NCBI GenBank assembly: GCA_009937615.1
Contig: JAACFB010000025.1
Location: 1 to 53,985 of the forward strand
Direction of reading: 5' to 3'
DNA: 53,985 nucleotides
Source of the DNA: Gammaproteobacteria bacterium
Lineage (GTDB): Bacteria > Pseudomonadota > Gammaproteobacteria > Steroidobacterales > Woeseiaceae
The position numbers were made by a program, and so were the translations under genes. The first letter of the stretch is position 1; the number at the start of each line of letters is the position of its first letter. This document shows, piece after piece, positions 23,255 to 32,225 of this stretch. The notes under the pieces were generated by a model. The model saw only the letters and a program-made list of their open reading frames with translations. It had not been told where the DNA came from and did not search any database.

Positions 23255-24273
23255 GACAAGCCTCCTTTATACTGATGATCTTGCTGTCGTTGACGGCAAG
23301 GCCGCTTTGCGCCGAAATTTACGAGTTGCCGCCGGACGGATTCGACGTCATCGGAGCGGTCTCGACGATCACTGCGCGTCATGAAGATACATTGGTTGAT
23401 ATTGCTCGCCGGCACGGACTCGGCTATGAGGATATCGTGCGGGCGAATCCGGATGTCAACATCTGGTTGCCGGGCGAGGGCACCGAGGTCGTGCTGCCAA
23501 CGCGTTACGTATTGCCGCCGGGACCGCGTACGGGCGTCGTGCTCAACCTCGCGGAGTATCGTCTCTACTATTTCCCGAAGGTTCAGGACGGCGAGCCGGC
23601 CTATGTCATGACCTACCCGATCAGCATCGGCCGAATGGACTGGGAAACGCCGCTGGGCTTGACCGAAGTCATCGCCAAAGTGCGCAATCCGAGCTGGTAT
23701 CCGCCGCAGTCTGTGCGCGACGAGCACGCGGCCGACGGCAAACACTTACCGAGAATCGTGCCGCCGGGGCCGGACAATCCGCTTGGTGAATACGCGATGC
23801 GGCTCGGTCTGCCAAGCTACCTGATTCACAGCACGAACAGGCCGGCCGGCGTTGGAATGCGCGTTACACATGGCTGCATCCGTATGTTCCCGGAGGACAT
23901 AGAGTACCTGTTTGGAAATCTGGATATCAGCACTCGAGTCCGGATAATCAATGCACCCGTGAAAATAGGGTGGAATGGCGAAGAGCTCGTCCTCGAGTCT
24001 CACCCGGTCCTCGAGACGCCGGCTCCGGTTGCGAATGATGCCGTCAGTGAGCCGGGCGCCGAGGAGCTCGCTCAGCCGGAGCCTGCCGAAGTGCTGGCAG
24101 CTGGCAAGGATCCGCTGACGTTTGTTACCGAACAGTTTATTACGGCGACCGGTGAGCGGGCGGGCCAGCTTGACTGGTATCTCGCTGAAACGATCGTTGA
24201 CCGCTCAGACGGCATCCCGACACCGGTTGGTCGGAGCATAAAAAACGCCGCGGCAAGCGCGGCGTCTGAATAA
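23251..24273 (+). CDS. L,D-transpeptidase (YkuD domain, ErfK/YbiS-like)
   Basis: A 340-residue exported enzyme. A signal peptide ends near L-C-A-E (residue 21). A LysM-like segment follows (about 38-84: H-E-D-T-L-V-D-I-A-R-R-H-G-L-G-Y-E-D-I-V-R-A-N-P). The YkuD domain (about 95-235) has H193 in I-H-S-T-N-R-P and the catalytic H-G-C-I-R-M with C209. The C-terminal 100 residues form a Pro/Glu-rich extension. The LysM plus YkuD layout matches ErfK/YbiS/YcfS/YnhG enzymes, which attach Braun lipoprotein to meso-diaminopimelate of peptidoglycan. A Braun-type lipoprotein gene lies immediately downstream on the other strand, which supports that role. 3-3 cross-linking activity is an alternative. Confidence 0.92.
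   Translation: MRQASFILMILLSLTARPLCAEIYELPPDGFDVIGAVSTITARHEDTLVDIARRHGLGYEDIVRANPDVNIWLPGEGTEVVLPTRYVLPPGPRTGVVLNLAEYRLYYFPKVQDGEPAYVMTYPISIGRMDWETPLGLTEVIAKVRNPSWYPPQSVRDEHAADGKHLPRIVPPGPDNPLGEYAMRLGLPSYLIHSTNRPAGVGMRVTHGCIRMFPEDIEYLFGNLDISTRVRIINAPVKIGWNGEELVLESHPVLETPAPVANDAVSEPGAEELAQPEPAEVLAAGKDPLTFVTEQFITATGERAGQLDWYLAETIVDRSDGIPTPVGRSIKNAAASAASE
24240..24265 (-). terminator. Intrinsic terminator for the lipoprotein gene, inside the transpeptidase coding end
   Basis: Read on the - strand, a perfect 8-bp stem (ACGCCGCG at 24245-24252 with CGCGGCGT at 24258-24265, 5-nt loop) is followed by a run of Ts from 24245 down to 24241, with an A then a T just beyond. It lies 27 bases beyond the lipoprotein stop. 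It is embedded in the last codons of the convergent transpeptidase gene, encoding its Ala/Lys-rich end. Confidence 0.85.
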
Positions 24274-24291
24274 AAGCTCGTAGTCTTACAG

Positions 24292-24591
24292 CTACTTAGA
24301 CATCGATTTCTGGAACATGCGCTCCATGCTTTCGCGGTTTGCCTCACAGCATGCTTGTGCTTCGGTTGCGGCTGAAAGCGCTTCATCCGCAGTGCTCTGA
24401 GCGCCAGCGGCAGCCTGAGCAGCACGGTCAGCGGCAGCACGAGCGGCCTCAGCAGCTGAAGCAGCAGCGGCAGCATCAGCTGCAGCCCGATCAGCAGTAG
24501 CCTTGACCTCGTCCAGTCCGGTTGTTGCACAACCAGAGGCTAGTCCGAGAAAGAGCACGAGAGCGCTCACTTTCAGTACGGTCTGTTTCAT
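24292..24591 (-). CDS. Braun-type (Lpp/OprI-like) alanine-zipper lipoprotein
   Basis: A 99-residue outer membrane lipoprotein. A signal peptide ends in the lipobox L-A-S-G-C. The mature part is an alanine-rich coiled coil (repeated A-A-D-A-A-A-A-A-S-A-A-E-A-A-R-A-A-A) like OprI and Lpp, which form trimers. It ends in K-S-M-S-K; a C-terminal lysine is the residue joined to peptidoglycan in Lpp. A C-C pair in E-A-Q-A-C-C-E-A-N is unusual for the family. The ATG at 24591 follows AAGGAAC at proper spacing, so it is preferred over a TTG six bases upstream. It has its own promoter and terminator, fitting a highly expressed monocistronic gene. Confidence 0.88.
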   Translation of the reverse strand: MKQTVLKVSALVLFLGLASGCATTGLDEVKATADRAAADAAAAASAAEAARAAADRAAQAAAGAQSTADEALSAATEAQACCEANRESMERMFQKSMSK

Positions 24592-24629
24592 TATCAAAAG
24601 TTCCTTTGTTGGGATTTAACTGCAGGCGC

Positions 24630-24658
24630 ATTATTTCCCAAACGAAAGAAACCTTCAA
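24630..24658 (-). promoter_or_regulatory. Sigma-70-type promoter of the lipoprotein gene
   Basis: On the - strand TTGAAG (24658-24653) is separated by 17 bases from AATAAT (24635-24630), each close to consensus. Transcription would begin near 24623, giving a leader of about 30 bases with the AAGGAAC ribosome binding site. Confidence 0.55.
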
Positions 24659-24770
24659 TGAAAATGCCTGTTTTTATTGTCTTTTGTCGGCTCAAGGCGA
24701 CATTAAGGGCTTTCAATACGCGTGGCGGCCAAAAATTAACGTCGAACAGCCGCTGCCGGGAAGGTCTGAA

Positions 24771-26009
24771 TCAATGCGGTGCGCCCCGTGACCATACCCG
24801 TTCAATCGATATCGTCGCGGCTTCCGCCTGCATTTCAGCCTGGGTGATTGCGCCAAATTCGTCAAACCGGGCCGTGAACGTCATCGGTCCGAGTATCAGC
24901 GTTCCCTGGCCGGGAACTTTCGCATCGTCGCGAAGGATCTTTCCCTCGGCCACGCGCGTCGGATCGGCATCGGCAAGCCACACCGGGAACGAAACCTCGG
25001 CCGCATCGCCGGAAAATAATTCGCGCGTCGTGAGTATCTGACCAACTTCGCTCAGGGGGCGCGCGCTCGCGTTGATGACCGTGTCGATGATCGTGCCTCG
25101 ATAGGTGCCTCGAACCACCCAGTCGTTGTTGTCTTTCCTTGACAGCTGCAAGTCAGTCAGAAGTTCGCCGTTTTGCGAGTTGGAAGTGTGCGCATCGATC
25201 AACAGCCCTTCAGGCGTTGATGAGCTGATCGTCGAGGAATCCTCATAGCTGATTTTGTCCGGCGCAACCGGGACCAGTGAGGATAAGGTCATATTGATCC
25301 GGGAATTGCCGATCTCGTCGAGCGAGAACCGCGCAAGCGTGACGCCGACACGCTGATCGCCGAGGCTGTGCACCGCGATCTCCTCGTAATAGGGCGGCGT
25401 CCTGTCTTTCGGGAGCTGCGCCGTGCGCACGAATTCGGCGAAGGCGTTGCTGAATGTCTCGCGGTAGCCGACTAAATTATGGCTGCAAGCCTGCACAATG
25501 CCACCGTTGGTAGCGGCTCGTACCTTCGTAAAACCCAATAGCGCATTGGGTGCCTTGCCGATCGTGTAGATCCATTCCAGCGCCAGGAACGGGGCACCGG
25601 CGATCGCGCCGGCATCGACCGAGTGAATGCTGCGGTTGTCGACAGGTCCGCCGATTGCCTCAGCCCGGGCCGCGATACCGGCTTCGGCAAGATTGGCGAC
25701 GAGTTCGGCGAGATCGGTTTCCCCGGTGACTATGTGACACTCGAGCGGCATCTCGGCACCGATGTCGGACTCGAAGGACCAGCCGTTATTGACAGCAACG
25801 GCCGCGGTCGCTTTGCCAGCCAGCTGGAAGCGGTAGCGGCCGTTTGCGGCCGATACGGCGGTTGGTTCAAGGTTGTTGGCTTCCCTTGCCATTGCTTTGA
25901 TAAGCCAGTCCGGCCAACCGTCTGTCTGCTGCGCGCCGGGCGCGGCGGCATGAAGCATGGTGACAAACAGCAGGATGGTCTGTGCAGTGTAGAGATGAAT
26001 TCGGGGCAT
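24771..26009 (-). CDS. Exported protein of unknown function
   Basis: A 412-residue protein I do not recognise. From the ATG at 26009 a signal peptide runs to about A-A-A-P-G-A-Q (residue 26), so it is probably periplasmic. The rest is a mixed alpha/beta globular sequence without transmembrane segments. It has two cysteines, in L-E-C-H-I-V and V-Q-A-C-S-H, and a strand-rich second half ([27 protein letters not shown]). A longer frame reaches 26156, but those extra codons overlap the lexA control region and would remove the signal peptide. It lies between the lipoprotein gene and the SOS operon, divergent from lexA. No function is proposed. Confidence 0.75.
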   Translation of the reverse strand: MPRIHLYTAQTILLFVTMLHAAAPGAQQTDGWPDWLIKAMAREANNLEPTAVSAANGRYRFQLAGKATAAVAVNNGWSFESDIGAEMPLECHIVTGETDLAELVANLAEAGIAARAEAIGGPVDNRSIHSVDAGAIAGAPFLALEWIYTIGKAPNALLGFTKVRAATNGGIVQACSHNLVGYRETFSNAFAEFVRTAQLPKDRTPPYYEEIAVHSLGDQRVGVTLARFSLDEIGNSRINMTLSSLVPVAPDKISYEDSSTISSSTPEGLLIDAHTSNSQNGELLTDLQLSRKDNNDWVVRGTYRGTIIDTVINASARPLSEVGQILTTRELFSGDAAEVSFPVWLADADPTRVAEGKILRDDAKVPGQGTLILGPMTFTARFDEFGAITQAEMQAEAATISIERVWSRGAPH

Positions 26010-26136
26010 CACGGTCTCGGTTCTCCCGGGTTGCGGCGCCAGTAGGGTGTGCGAGACGTTACCGGTTTTTGTGCGCAGGAGCCACAGCACCGCACAGGAT
26101 TTACGGCGCAATGTTGTGCTTGCACTCACCGAAGTA

Positions 26137-26152
26137 CTGTATATAATCACAT
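26137..26152. promoter_or_regulatory. LexA (SOS) box 1
   Basis: CTG-N10-CAT: CTGTATATAATCACAT. It matches the gammaproteobacterial consensus CTG-N10-CAG in all but the last base, with an A+T-rich core. It overlaps the probable lexA promoter. Confidence 0.75.
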
Positions 26153-26155
26153 GCA

Positions 26156-26171
26156 CTGTGAATTTATACAG
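26156..26171. promoter_or_regulatory. LexA (SOS) box 2
   Basis: A perfect CTG-N10-CAG site, CTGTGAATTTATACAG, whose left edge is 19 bases from that of box 1, so both lie on nearly the same helix face. It ends 10 bases before the lexA ATG, where a bound repressor would also cover the ribosome binding region in the DNA. A pair of boxes before lexA is known from E. coli. Confidence 0.88.
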
Positions 26172-26181
26172 GACTGTTCAA

Positions 26182-26799
26182 ATGCGCCAACTAACTCCAA
26201 GACAATCTCAAATTCTCGACATGATTCAAGAGTTTATCGCCGAAACCGGCATGCCGCCCACGCGTGCCGAGATCGCGCGTGAGCTCGGTTTCAGATCTGC
26301 GAATGCTGCTGAAGAGCATTTGCGTGCGCTGCAGAAGAAAGGTGTGCTTGAGCTGTTGCCCGGTGCCTCGCGGGGTATCCAGCTGAAAGACTCCCTGCGT
26401 GAGCAGATGGGTTTGCCGCTCGTGGGCCGGGTCGCAGCCGGTAGTCCGATTCTTGCCGAAGAACACATCGAGACGCATTACAAGCTCGATTCGGCATTGT
26501 TCGACCCGAAGCCGCATTACCTGCTCAGGGTGTATGGCATGAGCATGAAGGATGCCGGCATTCTCGATGGCGATCTCGTCGCCGTGCATCGCACGCCTGA
26601 AGTACGCAGCCGGCAGATCGTGGTCGCACGTCTTGATGATGAAGTCACCGTCAAACGCTATCGTCAGCAGGGCTCACTGGTCGAGCTGCTGCCCGAGAAT
26701 GACGAATTCGAGCCGATCTATGTCGACCTCAACGTACAGGCCCTGGTTATCGAGGGAGTTGTCGTCGGTGTCATCCGTGACGGAATGCCGCTGCACTAA
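26182..26799 (+). CDS. lexA: LexA repressor
   Basis: A 205-residue SOS repressor. An N-terminal winged helix (1-65; L-T-P-R-Q-S-Q-I-L at the start, recognition region around [13 protein letters not shown]) is joined to a self-cleaving S24 domain. The cleavage site is A86-G87, the nucleophile S121 (Y-G-M-S-M-K-D) and the general base K158 (V-T-V-K-R-Y), so autocleavage should work. The frame is open upstream to 26047, but that part covers the SOS boxes and is not expected to be translated. It is the first gene of an operon with imuA, imuB and dnaE2, so it should control itself and the mutasome together. Confidence 0.98.
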   Translation: MRQLTPRQSQILDMIQEFIAETGMPPTRAEIARELGFRSANAAEEHLRALQKKGVLELLPGASRGIQLKDSLREQMGLPLVGRVAAGSPILAEEHIETHYKLDSALFDPKPHYLLRVYGMSMKDAGILDGDLVAVHRTPEVRSRQIVVARLDDEVTVKRYRQQGSLVELLPENDEFEPIYVDLNVQALVIEGVVVGVIRDGMPLH

Positions 26800-26816
26800 G
26801 TATCTATGAGAAAGTG

Positions 26817-27458
26817 ATGCGGCGCGATACTTCCCCTGTTGACAAACTGCTTGAAAATCCACGTCTCTGGCGCGGCCGCAACCCGGCACAAGGCATGGCC
26901 GGGCTTGCGAGTGGTTACGCCGAACTCGATCGCCATTTGCCCGGAGGTGGCTGGCCGCGACAGGCGCTGACAGAAATCCTCATTGATCAATACGGGATCG
27001 GCGAGTTGCGGTTACTGATGCCGGCCCTGGCACGCTTGAGCGCCGACGACGATAGCGCCGACGTTACCGAGCCCGGCTGGATCGCCTGGGTGGCGCCACC
27101 GTTTCAACCTTATCCTCCGGCTTTGCAGGAATGGGGCATTAACCTGTCACGCATGTTGATTGTCAGGCCGAAGAGCGACAGCGAGATGCTCTGGTCGGCC
27201 GAGCAGGCGCTATCGTCAGGGACTTGCGCGGCAGTAATGTTATGGCCAGCTGTGCTCGATGACCAGGCAAGCCGCCGCCTGCAGTTGGCGGCCGAGAAAG
27301 GTAGCAGCTGGGCTATCGCCTTTCGCCCGCTCGCAGCGCGCGTAGAGTCATCGGCAGCTGCGCTGCGCATCGCTTTACAGGCCGGCCAGTCCGGCACGCG
27401 CCTCAGTATCCTGAAAAGCCGCGGTGGTCGCCCGGCGGTATTGCATGACGTTCTTTAA
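26817..27458 (+). CDS. imuA: ImuA, SOS mutagenesis accessory protein
   Basis: A 213-residue RecA-like protein of the ImuA family, found with ImuB and DnaE2 in the inducible mutasome. The central fold is similar to RecA/SulA, but the place of the Walker A loop reads D-Q-Y-G-I-G-E-L-R, without a G-K-T/S, so ATP binding is doubtful. W-I-A-W-V-A-P-P and the C-terminal S-I-L-K-S-R-G-G-R fit family patterns. The start may be the GTG at 26814 or the ATG at 26817, 15-18 bases after lexA. ImuA is thought to recruit or stabilise the ImuB-DnaE2 complex at damaged forks. Confidence 0.88.
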   Translation: MRRDTSPVDKLLENPRLWRGRNPAQGMAGLASGYAELDRHLPGGGWPRQALTEILIDQYGIGELRLLMPALARLSADDDSADVTEPGWIAWVAPPFQPYPPALQEWGINLSRMLIVRPKSDSEMLWSAEQALSSGTCAAVMLWPAVLDDQASRRLQLAAEKGSSWAIAFRPLAARVESSAAALRIALQAGQSGTRLSILKSRGGRPAVLHDVL

Positions 27459-27460
27459 AC

Positions 27461-29074
27461 ATGCCGCCGGTACGCAAGAAACCTTGGCCTATCCGGGCAG
27501 GCGCCACGACTCCCGCTGCGCCGGATACCCATAATCCGCCGCATAACCCACAGTACGCATTTGCACTCGATGAGCCGGTTACACCGCCAGTGGCGCCGGC
27601 CGCAACGGCTATCAGACGGCTTTGGTTTTGTGCCTATCTGCCGCAGCTGCCACTCGAGGCAAGTGGCCCGGCAAACGAAGCTCGCGTTGTGGTCGAGGAG
27701 CAGCAGGGCATACACCGCGTTTTATTGGCTTCTCCTCAAGCCCTGGAGGCAGGTGTTCAGCCCGGCCAGTCGGCCAATGCGGCGCTCGCACTCCTGCCCA
27801 AGCTCAGGATCGAGGAGCGCAGCATGCTACGGGAGCAACAGGCGCTCGAAGCACTTGCAAACTGGCTGGAACAGTTTACGTCCGTTGTATGCATCGCAGA
27901 TCGTGATGTTCTGCTAATCGAGATTGCAGGCAGCCTGCGTTTATACGGAGGTCTTTTGAATCTCAGGCAGCAGATTGCGGAGGGCTTCGAGCGGCAGGGG
28001 TTAAGTGCATCACTGGCCATTGCGCCGACACCCCTGGCTGCCACCTGGCTTGCGCGGGCAGGGCGCCGGGCCTGCATTCGGGAACCGGCGAACCTGGCGC
28101 CGGCATTGCGCACGCTGCCGCTTGCATGTCTCGACTGGCCTGCCGCCACCCTTGCGGCCATCACAGGCATGGGTGTTACCAACGTCGGCGATTGCCTGCG
28201 TTTGCCTCGAGAAGGATTTGCCAGGCGTTTCGGGCCACAGCGATTACTCGAATTCGATCGCGCACTGGGGCGCTTACCAGATCCACGTCGCTCCTGGCGC
28301 GCTCCCGAAATATTTTGCATTGACTACGAAATGACCGAAGAACAAAGCGATCGTGAAGGCCTGCTTGCAGTCTGTCATGAGCTATTGCTGTCACTCGAAC
28401 GATTTTTACTGACGAGGCAACTTGGTACGCAACGGCTACAGTTCAGTTTTTTTCACCTGCGTGCCCCGGCAACGCAGCTCGTCCTGGGGTGTGCCCGGCC
28501 GGAACGGCTTGCCGGGCACTGGGTTGACCTGTTGCGCATTCGTTTCGAACGAGTGACCCTGGCCGAGCCCGTCATTGCAGTACGTCTTTATGGCGGGCGC
28601 AACCAGGCATTGCAGGCTGAGTCCGGACGACTGGCTTTTTACGACAAAGCAGGCGGGCGGCGTTTACGTTATTCGATGTCACAGCTCGTTGAGCGGCTTG
28701 CGGCGCGTATTGGCCCCCAGTCGGTGCAGGGCGTAGCGACGGTCGCAGAGCATCGCCCACAAAAAGCGTGGCGCCTGCAGGGCCTGCTTGGCGACCGGGC
28801 TGCCACAACGTTATCGGCGATCCGGCACAGCCTGCAGCGGCCACTGTGGATATTGCCGGAACCGACGTTACTGTGCGCCGAGCAAGGTTTCCCAATGCTT
28901 GATGGGCGCCTGATCCTGCTTGAAGGGCCGGAACGGCTGGAGACCGGCTGGTGGGACGAGGACGGCATCACACGGGACTATTACACGGCAGTAAACCCGC
29001 TCGGCATGCATTTGTGGGTCTTCCGTAACCGCAATCGCGCGTCAGACTGGTACCTGCACGGCTTTTTTGGATGA
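27461..29074 (+). CDS. imuB: ImuB, Y-family polymerase-like protein
   Basis: A 537-residue protein with the Y-family polymerase fold but without its catalytic acids. The N-terminal strand normally holding D-x-D reads L-W-F-C-A-Y-L-P-Q-L, and the second acidic motif reads D-V-L-L-I-E-I-A-G-S. ImuB is therefore a scaffold that links DnaE2 to the sliding clamp. Near the C-terminus Q459-R-P-L-W463 resembles a clamp-binding pentapeptide, but this segment is also part of the conserved R-P-L-W-I-L-P-E-P of ImuB, so the clamp role is tentative. The first 45 residues are a Pro-rich extension. It begins two bases after imuA and overlaps dnaE2 through ATGA. Confidence 0.92.
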   Translation: MPPVRKKPWPIRAGATTPAAPDTHNPPHNPQYAFALDEPVTPPVAPAATAIRRLWFCAYLPQLPLEASGPANEARVVVEEQQGIHRVLLASPQALEAGVQPGQSANAALALLPKLRIEERSMLREQQALEALANWLEQFTSVVCIADRDVLLIEIAGSLRLYGGLLNLRQQIAEGFERQGLSASLAIAPTPLAATWLARAGRRACIREPANLAPALRTLPLACLDWPAATLAAITGMGVTNVGDCLRLPREGFARRFGPQRLLEFDRALGRLPDPRRSWRAPEIFCIDYEMTEEQSDREGLLAVCHELLLSLERFLLTRQLGTQRLQFSFFHLRAPATQLVLGCARPERLAGHWVDLLRIRFERVTLAEPVIAVRLYGGRNQALQAESGRLAFYDKAGGRRLRYSMSQLVERLAARIGPQSVQGVATVAEHRPQKAWRLQGLLGDRAATTLSAIRHSLQRPLWILPEPTLLCAEQGFPMLDGRLILLEGPERLETGWWDEDGITRDYYTAVNPLGMHLWVFRNRNRASDWYLHGFFG

Positions 29075-32000
29075 GCCAGCATCGCTATGCCGAACTCCAT
29101 GCGCTGAGTAACTTTACGTTTTTGCGGGGTGCTTCCCACCCGGAGGAACTCGTCGAAACGGCAGCCGCACTCGGCTACGAAGCACTGGCGCTCACCGACG
29201 AGTGTTCGATGTCGGGTATCGTCCGCGCGCACATGGCTGCAAAAGACTGCGGTCTGAAGCTCATCGCTGGGTCCGAGCTGCACCTTCGCAGCGGCCGCAA
29301 GCTTGTCGTGCTGGCGCAAAATCGACGTGGTTACGCAGCGCTGTGCGAACTGATTACCAGGGCACGGCGCGCGGCGGACAAAGGCCAGTATGAACTCACG
29401 CGTTCGGCTTTCGAGGGCGGATTGCCCGGCTGTGTCGTGCTGTGGGTGCCTGACGAGCACTATGCACTGGATGTCGAAGATCACTGGATCCGTGAAACAT
29501 TTCGTGATCGTTTGTGGATCGCCGTGGAACTGCTCGCAGATGGCCGTCAGGCCCGGCAGCTGAAGTTGCTCCGTGATGTTGGTCGCAGGCTCAAACTACC
29601 CCTGGTTGCCTGTGGAGATGTGCATATGCACCGCCGTTCACGTCGCATTTTGCAGGATACGCTGGCGGCGATCCGTGCAGGCGTCACGGTCGACAGTGCG
29701 GGTTTCGCGCTGTATCCCAACGGGGAGCGTCACCTGCGTTCGCTGCAAGTATTGCAGCGTATCTATCCGGCTGAATTGCTCGCAGAGACCGTAAGGATCG
29801 CAGAGACGATCGAATTTTCACTTGACGAGTTGTGCTATGAGTATCCCGATGAAATCGCCCCGGAGGGCGAGACGCCTGCAAGCTACCTGCGCTACTTGAC
29901 AGAGGAGGGTATGCAGCGGCGCTGGCCGGATGGCGTTCCGCAGCGAGTCGTCGGCCTGATCGAACATGAGCTCGAGCTCATTGCAGACCTTGGTTACGAA
30001 CCCTACTTTCTGACCGTGTATGACATCGTCGCCTTTGCGCGTTCACGGAATATCCTCTGTCAGGGCCGCGGTTCAGCGGCAAATTCGGCCGTTTGCTACT
30101 GCCTTGGCATTACCGAAGTAGATCCGGGGCGGATGGCGATGCTGGTGGAGCGGTTCATTTCAAAAGAGCGCAACGAGCCGCCCGATATCGATGTCGATTT
30201 CGAGCATGAACGTCGTGAGGAAGTAATCCAATACATCTATGAGAAGTACAGCCGCGAACGGGCTGCACTCGCGGCGACCGTGATTACGTATCGGCCGCGA
30301 AGTGCTTTGCGGGATGTCGGCAAGTCATTGGGTCTCAGTCAGCTGCAGGTCGATCGGCTGGCACGGTCCATGCAATGGTGGGATGGTCAACAGGTTGATG
30401 CGAGCCGTGTCCTCGAGGCCGGTCTCGACCCGGATAGCCCGGTCATAAAGCGGCTGCTGTACCTCGTCAAGGAGCTGATCGGTTTTCCAAGACACCTGTC
30501 GCAGCATGTTGGTGGTTTTGTCATCTGCAATGGGGCCCTGTCCGAACTCGTGCCCGTCGAGAATGCCGCGATGGCCGATCGTACTGTGATCCAGTGGGAG
30601 AAGTCCGATCTCGAGGATCTTGGGCTGTTGAAGGTCGATGTACTTGGCCTGGGCATGTTGACGGCAATTCGGCGCAGTTTTGATCTGATTCGCGGCTTCG
30701 ATGGCCGGGAACTGACTCTTGCAAACGTGCCAGCCGAGGATCCGCGAGTGTATGACATGATCTGCGAGGGCGACACGATGGGTGTGTTCCAGATCGAATC
30801 ACGCGCACAGATGGCGATGCTGCCACGCCTCAGGCCCCGCTGTTATTACGACCTGGTCATCGAGGTCGCCATTATCCGCCCAGGCCCGATACAGGGCGAC
30901 ATGGTGCATCCGTATTTACGGCGCCGAAATGGGGAAGAGGCGGTTGATTATCCAAGTGAGGATGTCAAAGGCGTATTACAGCGCACGCTTGGCGTGCCGA
31001 TCTTCCAGGAGCAGGTGATGCAGCTGGCGGTTGTCGCCGCTGGGTTTACGCCCGGAGAAGCGGATCGACTCCGCCGGGCAATGGCGGCCTGGAAACGGCG
31101 CGGTGGTCTCGGGCCGTTCGAGGAGAAATTAATTGCCGGCATGCGTGAACGCGGTTATGAAGAGGAGTTTGCCCGGCAGATCTTTCGCCAGATCGAGGGT
31201 TTCGGTGAGTACGGGTTCCCCGAGTCTCACTCGGCAAGCTTCGCATTGCTTGTCTATGTCTCGGCATGGCTCAAATGCCATGAGCCGGCTGCGTTCACTG
31301 CGGCATTATTGAACAGCCAGCCGATGGGATTTTACTCCGCCTCACAACTGACACAGGATGCCCGGCGTCATGGTGTCGAGGTCCGCGGCGTCGATATCAA
31401 TCAGAGTCACTGGGACTGTACGCTCGAGGCGCGTAATGATGGCAGTCCTGCCTTGCGTCTCGGCATGAGGCTGGTCAAGGGACTTGGCGAGGAGGCGGGA
31501 AGACGAGTGGCAGCGGAGCGAAGTGCCAGTGGTTATGGAAGCATCCGGCAGGTACGCGAGGCAGCCGGTCTCGAGCGCCGTGAACTCGACGCGTTGGCAT
31601 CGGCAGGTGCGCTCGAGACACTGGAAGGACATCGGCATCGCGCTCGCTGGGCGGTTGCCGGAGTGGCGAAGCCAACGCCGTTGTTCGCGTCTATGGATTG
31701 CTACGAGGCCGTGCCATTACTTAGAAAGCCTACCGAAGGGCAGAATATCGTTGCCGATTACCAGAGTTTGGGGTTGACGCTCGAGCGCCATCCCATGCGC
31801 CTGCTGAGGCATCGGTTCGATCGTTATGATTATCTCAAGGCAGAGCGGTTACCTGATCTCGCGAGCGGGTCAGCCGTCTGCACCGCAGGCCTGGTGATTA
31901 CCAAGCAACGTCCGGGTACAGCCAGCGGCGTCACGTTTGTGACCCTCGAGGATGAGTCAGGCTATGTCAATCTTATCGTCTGGAAACAGGTCGCAGAGCG

Positions 32001-32151
32001 GTATCGTGCCGCGTTACTGAATTCGCGGCTGATGGGGGTACGTGGGGAGTTGCAGATCGAGGGCGAAGTGATTCATGTGATTGCCAGGCAGCTCACCGAT
32101 CACTCCGAGATGCTCGGCAACCTGGTTATTACATCGCGAGATTTTCGATAA
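29071..32151 (+). CDS. dnaE2: Error-prone DNA polymerase DnaE2
   Basis: A 1026-residue C-family polymerase, shorter than the replicative DnaE. An N-terminal PHP domain (from L-H-A-L-S-N-F-T-F-L-R-G-A-S) is followed by the palm. The catalytic aspartates are D372 and D374 in P-D-I-D-V-D-F, with D523 in K-V-D-V-L-G-L-G. C-terminal helix-hairpin and OB-fold regions follow (V-T-F-V-T-L-E-D-E-S-G at about 950). Together with ImuA and ImuB it carries out damage-induced translesion synthesis. It shares the lexA promoter, since no gap or separate SOS box is present. All catalytic residues are kept, so it should be active. Confidence 0.97.
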   Translation: MSQHRYAELHALSNFTFLRGASHPEELVETAAALGYEALALTDECSMSGIVRAHMAAKDCGLKLIAGSELHLRSGRKLVVLAQNRRGYAALCELITRARRAADKGQYELTRSAFEGGLPGCVVLWVPDEHYALDVEDHWIRETFRDRLWIAVELLADGRQARQLKLLRDVGRRLKLPLVACGDVHMHRRSRRILQDTLAAIRAGVTVDSAGFALYPNGERHLRSLQVLQRIYPAELLAETVRIAETIEFSLDELCYEYPDEIAPEGETPASYLRYLTEEGMQRRWPDGVPQRVVGLIEHELELIADLGYEPYFLTVYDIVAFARSRNILCQGRGSAANSAVCYCLGITEVDPGRMAMLVERFISKERNEPPDIDVDFEHERREEVIQYIYEKYSRERAALAATVITYRPRSALRDVGKSLGLSQLQVDRLARSMQWWDGQQVDASRVLEAGLDPDSPVIKRLLYLVKELIGFPRHLSQHVGGFVICNGALSELVPVENAAMADRTVIQWEKSDLEDLGLLKVDVLGLGMLTAIRRSFDLIRGFDGRELTLANVPAEDPRVYDMICEGDTMGVFQIESRAQMAMLPRLRPRCYYDLVIEVAIIRPGPIQGDMVHPYLRRRNGEEAVDYPSEDVKGVLQRTLGVPIFQEQVMQLAVVAAGFTPGEADRLRRAMAAWKRRGGLGPFEEKLIAGMRERGYEEEFARQIFRQIEGFGEYGFPESHSASFALLVYVSAWLKCHEPAAFTAALLNSQPMGFYSASQLTQDARRHGVEVRGVDINQSHWDCTLEARNDGSPALRLGMRLVKGLGEEAGRRVAAERSASGYGSIRQVREAAGLERRELDALASAGALETLEGHRHRARWAVAGVAKPTPLFASMDCYEAVPLLRKPTEGQNIVADYQSLGLTLERHPMRLLRHRFDRYDYLKAERLPDLASGSAVCTAGLVITKQRPGTASGVTFVTLEDESGYVNLIVWKQVAERYRAALLNSRLMGVRGELQIEGEVIHVIARQLTDHSEMLGNLVITSRDFR

Positions 32152-32225
32152 TAAAGTACGCCGCAGTGCGGGCCGCACGGCAGCCCCGCGGACAACGCGA
32201 GGATGAGACACTCGGAAAACCAGGT

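Noticed and set aside
26047-26181. N-terminal extension of LexA
   Set aside because: It covers the promoter and both LexA boxes; the ATG at 26182 gives the canonical N-terminus.
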